This document shows, one piece after another, positions 16,364-25,001 of a DNA stretch of 64,000 nt. Source of the stretch: Planococcus maritimus (GTDB lineage Bacteria > Bacillota > Bacilli > Bacillales_A > Planococcaceae); contig NZ_LTZG01000011.1 of assembly GCF_001592825.1 (NCBI RefSeq), positions 124,001 through 188,000 on the forward strand, given 5' to 3'. The notes under the pieces are model-generated. The model was not told where the DNA came from and searched no databases. It was given only the letters and a program-made list of their open reading frames with translations. Position 1 is the first letter of the stretch. The number at the start of each line of letters is the position of its first letter. The translations under genes were made by a program, and so were the position numbers.

Positions 16364-16516
16364 TCAGGCACTGCGCTTTCGAAACGCGCGCCTTTCTGCA
16401 TACAATACGCATTGCGCACAAACGACTACCGCCTCGTTGCGGTCGTTATAATATTTTCTTGGCTGCCGCGCGCGTTGTTTGCACACTGCACATTTTTTCT
16501 TGAAAAATGAAAACAT
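16364..16516 (-). CDS. Small zinc-ribbon-like protein, 50 residues
   Basis: A short gene in a 370-bp gap. Reading the minus strand from ATG (16514-16516), 9 bases after AAAGGAG (16526-16532), gives a 50-residue basic protein that begins MFSFFKKKCAVCKQR and contains a second pair CAQC at residues 33-36, ending in FRKRSA. The C9-x2-C12 and C33-x2-C36 pairs are what a small zinc ribbon needs. I do not recognise a family and do not assign a function. It lies between the LTA synthase and acetamidase genes on the same strand and seems to have its own ribosome-binding site. Support is the good start site, the paired cysteines and the sensible codon use; there is no comparison behind it. Confidence 0.6.
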   Translation of the reverse strand: MFSFFKKKCAVCKQRARQPRKYYNDRNEAVVVCAQCVLYAERRAFRKRSA

Positions 16517-16611
16517 AGTCTGTCGCTCCTTTACGATAATAAATCAGCTTTCTTTTAGTCTTTCACATTCACGGCTGTTAGAGAAGTTTTTTGCCCCGCT
16601 GCCAGCCCAAA

Positions 16612-16651
16612 CAAAAAAGATGCCCTTGACCGATCGCTCGGCCTGGGCATC
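16612..16651 (-). terminator. Terminator of the LTA synthase gene
   Basis: Minus-strand stem GATGCCC / GGGCATC (16645-16651 with 16619-16625) with an inner paired region, followed by TTTTTTGT, 10 bp after the stop codon. Confidence 0.85.
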
Positions 16652-16659
16652 TTGTTCCA

Positions 16660-18591
16660 TCAATTTTCTATATTTCTCGGCTGTTGGTAATAATAATCCG
16701 CCGGGTCGACCGGGGTGAATCCAACAGGTGTGTAAAACCTCAGCAAGTCGCCATTGACGACGCCATCCGACAGTTGCAGTTCATATCTGCCGCGCTGTTT
16801 CAATTCCTCGGCTTCCTCCAGCTGCTCTTCATCAAGCGGCAACCCGGTATCCGGATCGTAAAACGCTTCGCCGATGGAATAGGCCTCGGGGCTGACATAA
16901 TCGCCATTGCGGAACATGACGAGTTCCTCATGCTCTTCTGACAACAGGTCAGTCCCAAAATGCACGTAGTTTTGTGTTTCCACACCGAGCAAATGCAACA
17001 CGGTCGGCAATAGGTCAATCTGGCCGCCGTACGTATCGTTGACGCCACCCTCCATCCCTGGCACGTGGATGAACAATGGTACACGCTGAAGCTTGGCATT
17101 TTCAACCGGCGTGATGTCTTTCGATAAGACTTCAGCCATCGCTTCATTGTGATTGTCGGAAATGCCGTAATGGTCACCGTACATGACAATCATTGTATTG
17201 TCGGCAAGTCCCGACGCTTCAAGCTGTTCAAAAAATTGCTTGATCGCTTCGTCGGCATAACGCGCCGTTTGGAAATAATTATCGACGCTCGCATCACCTG
17301 TTGTCCCTTTTTCGATGGTCGCCAATTGCTGATCCATTTTATAAGGGAAATGATGCGCCACAGTGATAAATTTCGTATAGAATGGCTCCGGCAACGATTC
17401 CAGGAGCGGTGCGGACTGCTCGAAGAACGGTTTGTCCATCAAGCCGTATTCAGCCAAATCGGCTTCGGTCGTATTCGGGTACGATTCGATATCGAAGAAA
17501 TGATCGTAACCGAAGGATTTGTAAATCTCGGAGCGATTCCAGAACGTCCCGTTGTTGCCGTGAAACACAGCCGACGTATAGCCTTTATCTTTCAAAATGG
17601 CTGGTGCGGACTGATAGGTGTTCTGCCCTTTCGTAATAAACGCCGAACCTTTCGGCAAGCCAAATAGGGAGTTTTCCAACATAAATTCGGCATCGGACGT
17701 CTTGCCTTGAGCCGTTTGATGGAAGAAATTATCGAAATACATCGTGTTCGGGTCTCCTACCATCGAATTCAAAAACGGCGTCACTTCTTCGCCGTCCAGC
17801 TCATAATCGATCAAGAAGGTCTGGAACGATTCCAGGTGCAGATAGATGACGTTCATGCCTTCTGCTGCACCAAAATATGCTTCATTCGGGCTCGCATAAT
17901 TGGATTTCGTGTAATTCAACACTTCCGTATTATCGTCGCTGTCGGCCATGACACGCTGTGAGGAAGCTTTCAGGCTTTCCACCGTGTCATATAATGCGTA
18001 ATTATACATTCCCAAATACTTGACGATGTACGTGCGGTCAAAGCCGCGCGTTAAAAGATCCGGCCGGTCCGATTCCGCAAGCGACAAATTGAACAATGAG
18101 ATCAATAAAGCCGCCGCAATAAGGGGCAGCGCCATTCTCTTTTTGATCGTGCGCATGTCTTTTTCCATCCGCTTCGACAGGATCAATGTCCCGAGCAGCA
18201 AGACATCTGCAAAGAACAGGATGTCGAGTGGCTGGATCAAGGTCAGCACACTGCCGCCTAAATCACCGAAATTCTGGGTTTGGAACAAAGTCGGCAAAGT
18301 GATGAAATCACTGAAAAACCGGTAATAGACGATATTGGCATAGAGCAGAATCGACATGCCAAGGTAAATCGACAGCAATGCCCAGTATTTTCGCATCCCT
18401 TTAAAGAATAGGGACAAGCTCAGCAATAAGAGCGCAGAGCCTAACGGATTGATCAACAACAGGAATTCCTGCAGCCCGCCTTCTACTTCTAGTGTGAATT
18501 GTGTTTTTTGCGAGATATACGTTTTCGCCCATAGCATTACAACCGCTAAGAGAAAAATGGGCATGTAGGTATTCATTTTCATTTTTTTCAT
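16660..18591 (-). CDS. ltaS: Lipoteichoic acid synthase family protein (LtaS-type)
   Basis: A membrane-anchored sulfatase-fold enzyme of about 643 residues that transfers glycerol phosphate from phosphatidylglycerol to build lipoteichoic acid outside the membrane. Five hydrophobic segments fill residues about 10-175; the extracellular catalytic domain follows. Key residues are visible: the metal Glu in YLHLESFQ (E255 of the longer frame), the nucleophile Thr in QTAQGKTSDAEF (T300), and the metal motif MYGDHYGISDNHNEAM. The numbering is close to that of Staphylococcus aureus LtaS. The ATG at 18591 is preferred over 18597 because AAGGTG has 8-base spacing to it. Bacillales often have several paralogues, so this could be a housekeeping or an accessory synthase. 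Confidence 0.92.
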   Translation of the reverse strand: MKKMKMNTYMPIFLLAVVMLWAKTYISQKTQFTLEVEGGLQEFLLLINPLGSALLLLSLSLFFKGMRKYWALLSIYLGMSILLYANIVYYRFFSDFITLPTLFQTQNFGDLGGSVLTLIQPLDILFFADVLLLGTLILSKRMEKDMRTIKKRMALPLIAAALLISLFNLSLAESDRPDLLTRGFDRTYIVKYLGMYNYALYDTVESLKASSQRVMADSDDNTEVLNYTKSNYASPNEAYFGAAEGMNVIYLHLESFQTFLIDYELDGEEVTPFLNSMVGDPNTMYFDNFFHQTAQGKTSDAEFMLENSLFGLPKGSAFITKGQNTYQSAPAILKDKGYTSAVFHGNNGTFWNRSEIYKSFGYDHFFDIESYPNTTEADLAEYGLMDKPFFEQSAPLLESLPEPFYTKFITVAHHFPYKMDQQLATIEKGTTGDASVDNYFQTARYADEAIKQFFEQLEASGLADNTMIVMYGDHYGISDNHNEAMAEVLSKDITPVENAKLQRVPLFIHVPGMEGGVNDTYGGQIDLLPTVLHLLGVETQNYVHFGTDLLSEEHEELVMFRNGDYVSPEAYSIGEAFYDPDTGLPLDEEQLEEAEELKQRGRYELQLSDGVVNGDLLRFYTPVGFTPVDPADYYYQQPRNIEN

Positions 18592-18664
18592 ATTCATTAC
18601 ACCTTTTCATGATCAATTATCTTCAGGCCATTCAATTGCCTGTTTCCTGAAAGAAACATTCTCT

Positions 18665-18692
18665 ATTGTACTCCCATTTTCCGGAAATTCAA
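18665..18692 (-). promoter_or_regulatory. Putative promoter of the LTA synthase gene
   Basis: Minus-strand TTGAAT (18687-18692), 16 bp spacing, TACAAT (18665-18670), about 75 bp before the start codon. Confidence 0.55.
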
Positions 18693-18696
18693 AGCC

Positions 18697-19458
18697 CTAC
18701 GCATGTTCTGCTGGGGATTCTTGGCTCGCCATCGCTTCGCGCCATGCGAGCAATTCCTGCTTCTCGATCTGTTTTTGAAGCACTTCATCCCAGATATTGC
18801 TCTTTGTGTTCCAGACGCGGGCGTAAAAGAGGTCCTGCTCCCGGTCGTATAGCTGAAATTCGATGCAAGGGATAGCGTCATGGCCAATTTCCTCCAGCGT
18901 CAAGACATCCGCAACTAGCACTTGATAGCCTTCTTCGGCAGCATCTTTTTCCTGCGCCAACAGCTCCTGGATGCGGATTTTGTCAGCTGACGGTTCCGTG
19001 GCATAGCGGTAGACAGGCCCGTCAGCTTGTTTTTTGTCCTGCACTTCTTCTATAAGCCAATAGCGGTTATGGGCCGCGCTAAAAGAAGCAATAGCTTCAT
19101 CGCTTTCTATCGCTTCCTCAAAAATGCCTTTTTCCAGCTGTCCGTAGCCTTTATCGGTCAGCCGGTAGCCTTTGGGGTCGAGGCGGATCAGCTGCGTATG
19201 GTGCATCTTATCGATTAAGTCGCGGATGAACAGCTCCTCGACAAACAACATCTCAGCGAGTGCAGCAGGGCGGCGGATGTCTGCTTCCTGAAAAGCCAGC
19301 AGCAGCATCTTCATCAAGATATCCATTTTGAAGCGCTTGATGCGGGAATAGGATACTTCATAAGAAACCAGCGGTACATGCCACGACAGCTCGTTTACGA
19401 TTTCTACATTTCCGTTCGATGCCAATTCCATTCGCAACTTATCCACTAGCTTCACCAT
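18697..19458 (-). CDS. Winged-helix-like partner protein of the SF1 helicase, function unknown
   Basis: A 253-residue soluble protein I do not recognise. Residues about 40-115 look like a winged helix-turn-helix: FKMDILMKMLLLAFQEADIRRPAALAEMLFVEELFIRDLIDKMHHTQLIRLDPKGYRLTDKG, in which 'LIRLDPKGYRLTDKG' is typical of the wing and last helix of MarR/ArsR-like domains. Residues 130-235 form a separate mixed alpha/beta part with VLVADVLTLEEIGHDAIPCIEFQLYDREQDLFYARVWN. It starts 4 bases after the stop codon of the large helicase gene, with GGGGTG as ribosome-binding site inside the helicase end, so the two proteins are co-produced. A DNA- or protein-binding adaptor for the helicase is a reasonable inference, not a finding. 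Confidence 0.75.
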   Translation of the reverse strand: MVKLVDKLRMELASNGNVEIVNELSWHVPLVSYEVSYSRIKRFKMDILMKMLLLAFQEADIRRPAALAEMLFVEELFIRDLIDKMHHTQLIRLDPKGYRLTDKGYGQLEKGIFEEAIESDEAIASFSAAHNRYWLIEEVQDKKQADGPVYRYATEPSADKIRIQELLAQEKDAAEEGYQVLVADVLTLEEIGHDAIPCIEFQLYDREQDLFYARVWNTKSNIWDEVLQKQIEKQELLAWREAMASQESPAEHA

Positions 19459-19462
19459 GTGC

Positions 19463-22400
19463 TCACCCCTTCTGCAGAACTTTCACGCCATGTTTTTGTT
19501 CGGCGACATCCAATACGTGCTGATACATCTGTTGCGTCTGTTGTTTTTTCGCCCGTTTCGTAAACATTTCGGAACTGCCGACCATCACCAGCAATTGCTT
19601 AGCACGCGACAAGGCGACGTTCAATCTACGGTAGTCTTTGGCGAAACCGATATCGCCGCGGTCATTTTGGTTATTGCGGACCATGCTTAAAAGGATGATC
19701 TCCATTTCGCTGCCTTGGAAACGGTCAACTGTTCCGGTGCGAAGCAATAAATGCGGCAAGCGCAATTCCTGGTCGATCATGCGCTGCAGCCGCTTCACTT
19801 GTTCGCCGTAGAACGAAATGACGCCAACCGTTTTCAACTCATTTGCCGGAATCCGGCCAGCTGCTTTGGCTTCAGCGACCGATTCATTGAGTTCTGTCAA
19901 CAGGCGGCTGATCTCGGCAAGTTCCGACGGATTGTACAGGCTTTTCCCGCCGCTCATGCGTTCTTCAAAATACGCCGGTTCGTTCGGCAAGTCGAGCCAC
20001 ATGAGGTGGTTATGGCGTTTCACCGTTGCCGATTCCAGGAAATGGTCGCGGTCTGCGTCTGAGTCAGCTAAGCCGCATTGCAATTGGACATTCTCGTCTT
20101 TATAGAACGGTGAAATGGTTTCCATGATATCCGCGTGCATGCGGTACTGGATCGCAAGCATCGTCTTATTGGTATCCGGCAAGTTTTTATACAAGCGCTC
20201 AAACAGCGATTCTTCGAGCAGTTTCTCGAGTTCGCGTTTTTCTTCAAAGCCGCTGTTCTCTTTGATCATTTCTTCCAGGGTTTCTTCTAAAGTATCGTTG
20301 CCAAGCAAAGGCGGCAATTGGTGGTGGTCCCCGACCAAAATCACTTTTTTGCCTTTGAGCATCGGCAACAATAGTTCCGGCGGCGTCGCTTTCGATACTT
20401 CATCAACGATGACGACATCGAATACCGGATAATTGTCCTGGAAATCTTTACGCGCAGACGCCACACAGGTCGTGCCGATAACATTGGCGTGCTTGATGTA
20501 GAGCTTGCGGATCTCGTCCAGATCGTGTTCGCTTGCCGATTCCAAAAGAGCAATCCATTGTTTTTGCACCGATTGCAAAAGCGGGAAGTTCTTTTGCTCT
20601 TGCTTAAGCGATTCCATATCGAACGACAGGCTGGCGAGCTGTTTCGCGGTTTCTTCGTAGGCCGCTTCCGGATCCGTTGAAAGGATGCTTTCCAATTCTT
20701 GCAGTTCCTGTTGCTTGTCTTTTAGACGCTGTTTCGCTTCGCCAAGTTGCGCTATGACGTCGTTAATTCGCTGTTCGGCTTTTTCAACTGCCGTTTGTTC
20801 AGCGAGCAAGTCGGCTTGCAGTTGCTCCAATTTCGCAGCCGCTTGTCGAAATTCAGCTTGGTCGTTTTCAAACTGCGCCAACTGGTTTTGGCGATCGGCA
20901 ATCGCTTGTTCGACGTCTTCTGGCACGTCGATAGATACGGACAAAGTACCCGCTTGCCGTTCGATGCGTGAAAGCTCTTCCCGCTTCCGCTCGAACTGCT
21001 CGAGGCCTCGTTCATCCAATGCGAGATAGCTTTGCCTTTGTTTGTCGAGTTCTCCGCACAATGCTTTCTTTAATTGGGCGAATGCACGCTTGGACTCTTC
21101 GATATACACATCGGCGGCTTTTAGCATCGCGCCTCTCCGCCATAGGTCATTCTGGCGTTTGTATAAGCCGCTCAAAGCTTTGGCAAGAACAGCCGATTCG
21201 ATCTGCTGGGAACTTTTCAGCATCGCGCGCAGTTTTTCCAGAAACTCGTCGATATTGGCAGAAGTGAATGATTCCGCTTGAGACAAGGCGCGTTCTTTTA
21301 CTTGCGCGACGTCAATCCCTGCAGCCTTCAGTAAGTTCTCAACATAGCCAATCGCTGAAGTGACGCTCGTGTTATACGCTTCAAGCTTTTTGCGCTCTGC
21401 CACTTTGTCACGAATCATGTCGAGCTTGCTGAGTGAAAAAGCAATCGACGGCATTTCTTCGATCTTTTGTTGCGCCATCACTTCAAGCAAGCTATCGACC
21501 TTTTTCATATCCTCAACGGTCTCGAGCACCGCTTGCTTTTCCTGCGCTCTGGCCACTACTTCGTCACGCTTTTCTTCAATTAATTCCATGTCGCGGCGCA
21601 GGATGGCCAGCTGTTCGCTCAGCTTCTTTGCTTCGCGCGCGCGCTCGAGTTGTTCGATGCTGACTTGAGTTTGCTGTCGTTGTTGTTCAAACCAATCGGC
21701 CCCTTGCCCGCTATCGAGCAAATCCTGCGCTTTGTCAATGGCCGCTTCTAGCTTCTCTATTTTTCCTTCGATGCTTTGCTTGTGGTTTACCGCTTGCCGC
21801 TGTTCAAGCTCACGCGCCCGTTCTTTGTTTTGCCAAGTTTCCATGGAAACCCGCAAGTCTTGCTGTTTTGCCTTGGCTGCTTTTTTATCTTCGACGGCTT
21901 GCTGCCATTTCTCAAATACCGGCTGCAGCTCCGCGTAAGCTTGTTCCGTTGTTTCAAGTTTTTCGGCGACTTCTTTTTCGCGCACTGTACGCGCCTCATA
22001 CTGCGCCGTGATTTCTTTTAAGGTATGGTCTTTCCAATACTGCCCGACGTTTTCTTCGATGAATTTTTGGCCGTCTTCTTCGATGCTCTCCGTACGCCCG
22101 ACACGCAAAATCCGGATGTCTTTATGGGCAAGCAAGCGCCCAAGCGCGTTATCGACTGCCAAATTCGACTGCGAAGCGACGAGTGTACGTAAGCCTTTCT
22201 TGGCGTTTTGCAGGCAGATTTCCGAAATGACCGTTGTCTTACCGGTCCCGGGAGGTCCTTGGATGACGTACAGGTCTTCCGCTGACATCGCCCCTGTGAC
22301 CGCTTGCTGCTGGAATTCGTTCAAGCGGTTGTGGAACGTGAGCTTCGGCAATTCCTTTAATGCCGCTACATTTGGCCGCTCTTCGAATAGCAGGCGGTCG

Positions 22401-23227
22401 AGCTGCGGATTGACCGCAAGCCCTTTTTCAAGATTGGTGAAGCCTTGGCGCAATCTGCGGACTTGGCTGAGTGCAGCGAAATTGCTGAACACGACTTCTC
22501 TTTTATGGAGAGCCTGCGCTTTTTCGCGCATCTGCTTGATGATGAAGGGATTTAATTCGATTTCGATTGTGCGATTTTTCGCTTTGAGGACGGTGCCGAC
22601 ATCGCCGTCGATGCCGGTGAGTCGGACGCTTAGATTGCGCAAGTTTTTCCATTCTTTATCGTCCATCCGGCAGCCCGTTAACGTGATGCGGCTAAAATCG
22701 TGGTTGAACGCCAAATTCGAATAGCCCGTTTTGATGTCTGGAATATCCATACCCTGTTCTTGGATTTTCAAGTATCCTTCCCAGCTCGAGATGCGTTTTT
22801 TCACATAATCCGAACGCTCTTTCGCCGGTGTCAGTCGGTTGATTAAGTTCATGAACGCTACCGGCACCGGATCGCGCGAATTCTTGAACTGGATCGATTC
22901 CTCGCGCTGCCAATTGGTGCCAAGTGCCTGATAGGCTTTTCTGAGCGTCACATTGGTCACCAATAGTTGATGGTTCGCGAATACGCAATGAAGCACGGCA
23001 GCTTGCCCGCCCGCCTTATCCGTCAGCCTCTCTGTTTGTTCTGCACTGAACAGAAGCGCAACAGAAAGAGAACCATCCGCAGTCGACGGATAGCGCTCGA
23101 GAAATACTTGAAACGGGTAGTCCGCCATAAAAAATAAGCGTTCGCTAATGCCGAACCCTCTCATCTTTTCCGATGCGGTTTTAGTTAAACGTATAGACGT
23201 CTCATATGTTTTGGTTTGTGTTGCCAT
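19463..23227 (-). CDS. Large SF1 (Upf1/Dna2-like) helicase with long coiled-coil insertion
   Basis: A 1254-residue ATPase. After an unknown N-terminal region (1-300) come a Q-type motif EFQQQAV (304-310), Walker A VIQGPPGTGKTT (321-332) and motif Ia TLVASQSNLAVDNALG. Residues about 400-900 are highly charged heptad-like sequence, a long coiled coil inserted between motif Ia and motif II. The second half of the core follows: motif II VVIVDEVSKA (about 938-947), motif III ILVGDHHQLPPLLG, IQYRMH, motif V VDRFQGSEMEIILLSMVR (about 1167-1184) and motif VI DYRRLNVALSRAK. This is an SF1B (Upf1/Dna2-like) engine interrupted by an SMC-like arm. No nuclease motif is evident. It is followed after 4 bases by a winged-helix-like gene. 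Role unknown; DNA repair and phage defence are both possible. Confidence 0.9.
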   Translation of the reverse strand: MATQTKTYETSIRLTKTASEKMRGFGISERLFFMADYPFQVFLERYPSTADGSLSVALLFSAEQTERLTDKAGGQAAVLHCVFANHQLLVTNVTLRKAYQALGTNWQREESIQFKNSRDPVPVAFMNLINRLTPAKERSDYVKKRISSWEGYLKIQEQGMDIPDIKTGYSNLAFNHDFSRITLTGCRMDDKEWKNLRNLSVRLTGIDGDVGTVLKAKNRTIEIELNPFIIKQMREKAQALHKREVVFSNFAALSQVRRLRQGFTNLEKGLAVNPQLDRLLFEERPNVAALKELPKLTFHNRLNEFQQQAVTGAMSAEDLYVIQGPPGTGKTTVISEICLQNAKKGLRTLVASQSNLAVDNALGRLLAHKDIRILRVGRTESIEEDGQKFIEENVGQYWKDHTLKEITAQYEARTVREKEVAEKLETTEQAYAELQPVFEKWQQAVEDKKAAKAKQQDLRVSMETWQNKERARELEQRQAVNHKQSIEGKIEKLEAAIDKAQDLLDSGQGADWFEQQRQQTQVSIEQLERAREAKKLSEQLAILRRDMELIEEKRDEVVARAQEKQAVLETVEDMKKVDSLLEVMAQQKIEEMPSIAFSLSKLDMIRDKVAERKKLEAYNTSVTSAIGYVENLLKAAGIDVAQVKERALSQAESFTSANIDEFLEKLRAMLKSSQQIESAVLAKALSGLYKRQNDLWRRGAMLKAADVYIEESKRAFAQLKKALCGELDKQRQSYLALDERGLEQFERKREELSRIERQAGTLSVSIDVPEDVEQAIADRQNQLAQFENDQAEFRQAAAKLEQLQADLLAEQTAVEKAEQRINDVIAQLGEAKQRLKDKQQELQELESILSTDPEAAYEETAKQLASLSFDMESLKQEQKNFPLLQSVQKQWIALLESASEHDLDEIRKLYIKHANVIGTTCVASARKDFQDNYPVFDVVIVDEVSKATPPELLLPMLKGKKVILVGDHHQLPPLLGNDTLEETLEEMIKENSGFEEKRELEKLLEESLFERLYKNLPDTNKTMLAIQYRMHADIMETISPFYKDENVQLQCGLADSDADRDHFLESATVKRHNHLMWLDLPNEPAYFEERMSGGKSLYNPSELAEISRLLTELNESVAEAKAAGRIPANELKTVGVISFYGEQVKRLQRMIDQELRLPHLLLRTGTVDRFQGSEMEIILLSMVRNNQNDRGDIGFAKDYRRLNVALSRAKQLLVMVGSSEMFTKRAKKQQTQQMYQHVLDVAEQKHGVKVLQKG

Positions 23228-23370
23228 TGTGTCATCACCTGTTCCGCCAAACTGAAAAGACGTGTAGCCCGGCTGGTTTCTTCAAGATTTCGCTGTCGAT
23301 CGTATCTTCTAATCATATCATCTGCAGGTGCTTTATGTTTTCTGAACTTATGTATTTTACGGGAAACCAT
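23185..23370 (-). CDS. Possible 61-residue basic protein overlapping the helicase start
   Basis: An open frame begins at ATG 23370 with a weak GTGAGG seven bases upstream, and encodes a very basic polar protein (MVSRKIHKFRKHKAP...DDMIRRYDRQRNLEE). Its last 43 bases overlap the helicase gene in another frame. The helicase ribosome-binding site AGGTGATG lies inside it, so it could couple translation of the helicase. The residue mix is plausible for a real small protein, but there is no recognised domain and the ribosome-binding site is poor. Confidence 0.3.
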   Translation of the reverse strand: MVSRKIHKFRKHKAPADDMIRRYDRQRNLEETSRATRLFSLAEQVMTQWQHKPKHMRRLYV

Positions 23371-23431
23371 TCTTTTGCCTCACGTCTTTTTTTCATTTCC
23401 TTGAACCTTTTCTATAATAGAAGCCATCAAA

Positions 23432-23474
23432 AAACATCTGTGCATTGGATGGTCTACCCAATGCACAGATGTTT
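23432..23474 (-). terminator. Terminator of the SDR gene
   Basis: Perfect 17-bp stem (23432-23448 with 23458-23474) followed on the minus strand by six T; it separates the SDR gene from the helicase operon. Confidence 0.9.
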
Positions 23475-23499
23475 TCGAATGTCCATATTTTCTCTTTAC

Positions 23500-24240
23500 T
23501 TATTGCGCAGTATAGCCGCCGTCAACTAAAATCGTCGTGCCAGTAGTAAAGTCATTTTCACTGAGGAAGATGATGGCATGAGCGATTTCATCCGCCTTGC
23601 CGATGCGCCCAATCGGATGCTTGCTGACCAGCTGCCCGTAAAATTCTTCTCCAAGCGCTTCACGGCTAACCATGCCAGACTCGACATAGCCCGGTGCCAC
23701 GGCATTGACACGGATTCCATGAGAAGCATACTGGAGCGCTAATGATTTCGTCATGAGATTGACCGCGCCTTTTGAAGCATTATAGGCAAATGCCGCTCCT
23801 TCCCCGACACTTCCGAGAATCGAAGAGGTGTTGATGATTGCACCGCCTCCATTGTTCATCATATGGCGGATGGCATGCTTCGCCCCAAAGAAGATGCTGT
23901 CCTGATTGACCGCAATGACTTTATGGTAGTCTTCATAACTCAACTCGTGCGTTTCTGTCAGCGCACCGATGCCGGCATTATTGACGAGCAAATCAATGGT
24001 GCCGAACTGATCGATCGTGAAGTCGATCATCGCTTTTACCGAGTCTTCACTTGCCACATCTACTTTGACAAATAAGATATCGCCTTCATCTTTCAAGTCC
24101 GCTGCCGCCTGTTTGCCGCCTTCTTCGTTAAAATCGGCAATCACCACTTTTGCGCCTTTTGCCAAATACGCTTTTGCCGCCGCTAGCCCAATTCCTGAAG
24201 CCCCGCCTGTCACTACTGCCACTTTTCCTGCTAACTCCAT
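23500..24240 (-). CDS. Short-chain dehydrogenase/reductase (SDR), classical type
   Basis: A 246-residue NAD(P)-dependent oxidoreductase of the classical SDR family. The cofactor motif VTGGASGIGLAAAK lies at residues 9-22, DLLVNNAGIGA near 85, the catalytic Ser in INTSSILGSVG near 138, the catalytic Tyr/Lys in YNASKGAVNLM near 153, and the C-terminal VDGGYTAQ is typical. The acidic residue after the second strand (VIADFNEE) suggests NAD(H) preference. The substrate is not determined; 3-oxoacyl-ACP reductase, glucose dehydrogenase and butanediol dehydrogenase type enzymes share this pattern. The start follows GGAGGCGAG. It is a single-gene unit with a strong terminator. Confidence 0.92.
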   Translation of the reverse strand: MELAGKVAVVTGGASGIGLAAAKAYLAKGAKVVIADFNEEGGKQAAADLKDEGDILFVKVDVASEDSVKAMIDFTIDQFGTIDLLVNNAGIGALTETHELSYEDYHKVIAVNQDSIFFGAKHAIRHMMNNGGGAIINTSSILGSVGEGAAFAYNASKGAVNLMTKSLALQYASHGIRVNAVAPGYVESGMVSREALGEEFYGQLVSKHPIGRIGKADEIAHAIIFLSENDFTTGTTILVDGGYTAQ

Positions 24241-24307
24241 CTTCTCGCCTCCACTTCCATATTTTTCAACGCCTTTATATTATCATAATTATCAATCAAT
24301 TTTAGAA

Positions 24308-24862
24308 CTATTTCGCTACCTGTCCCTCTAACTCCCTCATCAGCTCGTAAATCTTCCGAACGGTATTCACATTGCGAATGGTAACTTGTTTATATAACGT
24401 CGTGCCCACGATCTTAGCCATTCCACTCTTCGACACATGCTCCCGGTCGACCGACCAAAGAACGGCGCCTGGTACATACACCGCTCGGTCAATGTCCGGT
24501 TTTAACGGCAATTGTTCGAGCACATTTTGTTGGTCGACCTGCTGCCATAAAAACAGCACATCGCTTTTCAACTGTTTATCATTGGCCCATTCTGGCGGGA
24601 CCGCCTGTGCAATGCGGCTATATTCGTCAAATGAATACACCAGTACTTTAATGCGCAGCGCAAATTGTTCCAGAATCGCTTGTTCTAAAAGAACTGTCAC
24701 TTGTGCTTTCTCGCGGCTGTCTTGAAAGACGATATTCCCTGAATTGATGTAGGTTTTGACTGATGACATGCCCGCCTGTTCGAACGCCTCTTTTAATTCC
24801 TTCATGTTGACTTTATTATGTCCGCCGACATTGATGCCGCGAAGCAACGCTGCATAGATCAT
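24308..24862 (-). CDS. DUF1697 family protein
   Basis: A roughly 184-residue cytosolic protein that fits DUF1697. The signature is the N-terminal AALLRGINVGGHNKVNMKELKEAFEQAGMSSVKTYINSGNIVF, followed by AILEQFALRIKVLV and, near the end, SGMAKIVGTTLYKQVTIRNVNTVRKIYELM. No biochemical role is established for the family to my knowledge. The ATG at 24862 (MIYAALL) is preferred to the one at 24868 because AGGGG lies 9 bases upstream of it. It stands alone on the minus strand, divergent from the sulfurtransferase gene. Confidence 0.93.
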   Translation of the reverse strand: MIYAALLRGINVGGHNKVNMKELKEAFEQAGMSSVKTYINSGNIVFQDSREKAQVTVLLEQAILEQFALRIKVLVYSFDEYSRIAQAVPPEWANDKQLKSDVLFLWQQVDQQNVLEQLPLKPDIDRAVYVPGAVLWSVDREHVSKSGMAKIVGTTLYKQVTIRNVNTVRKIYELMRELEGQVAK

Positions 24863-24940
24863 GTGCATCTTCCCCTTTTAAAGTTAACGGATCAAAACCG
24901 CGTTCGTTGTTGTGCTTGCTGTTTTCGAAAATCCTAATTT

Positions 24941-24970
24941 TTGACGGGATTCTCAACAAAATATTACAGT
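24941..24970 (+). promoter_or_regulatory. Putative promoter of the sulfurtransferase gene
   Basis: TTGACG (24941-24946), 18 bp spacing, TACAGT (24965-24970), 31 bp before the start codon. Confidence 0.5.
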
Positions 24971-25001
24971 AAAGACACCCTTATGAAGGAGGACTACTTA
25001 G

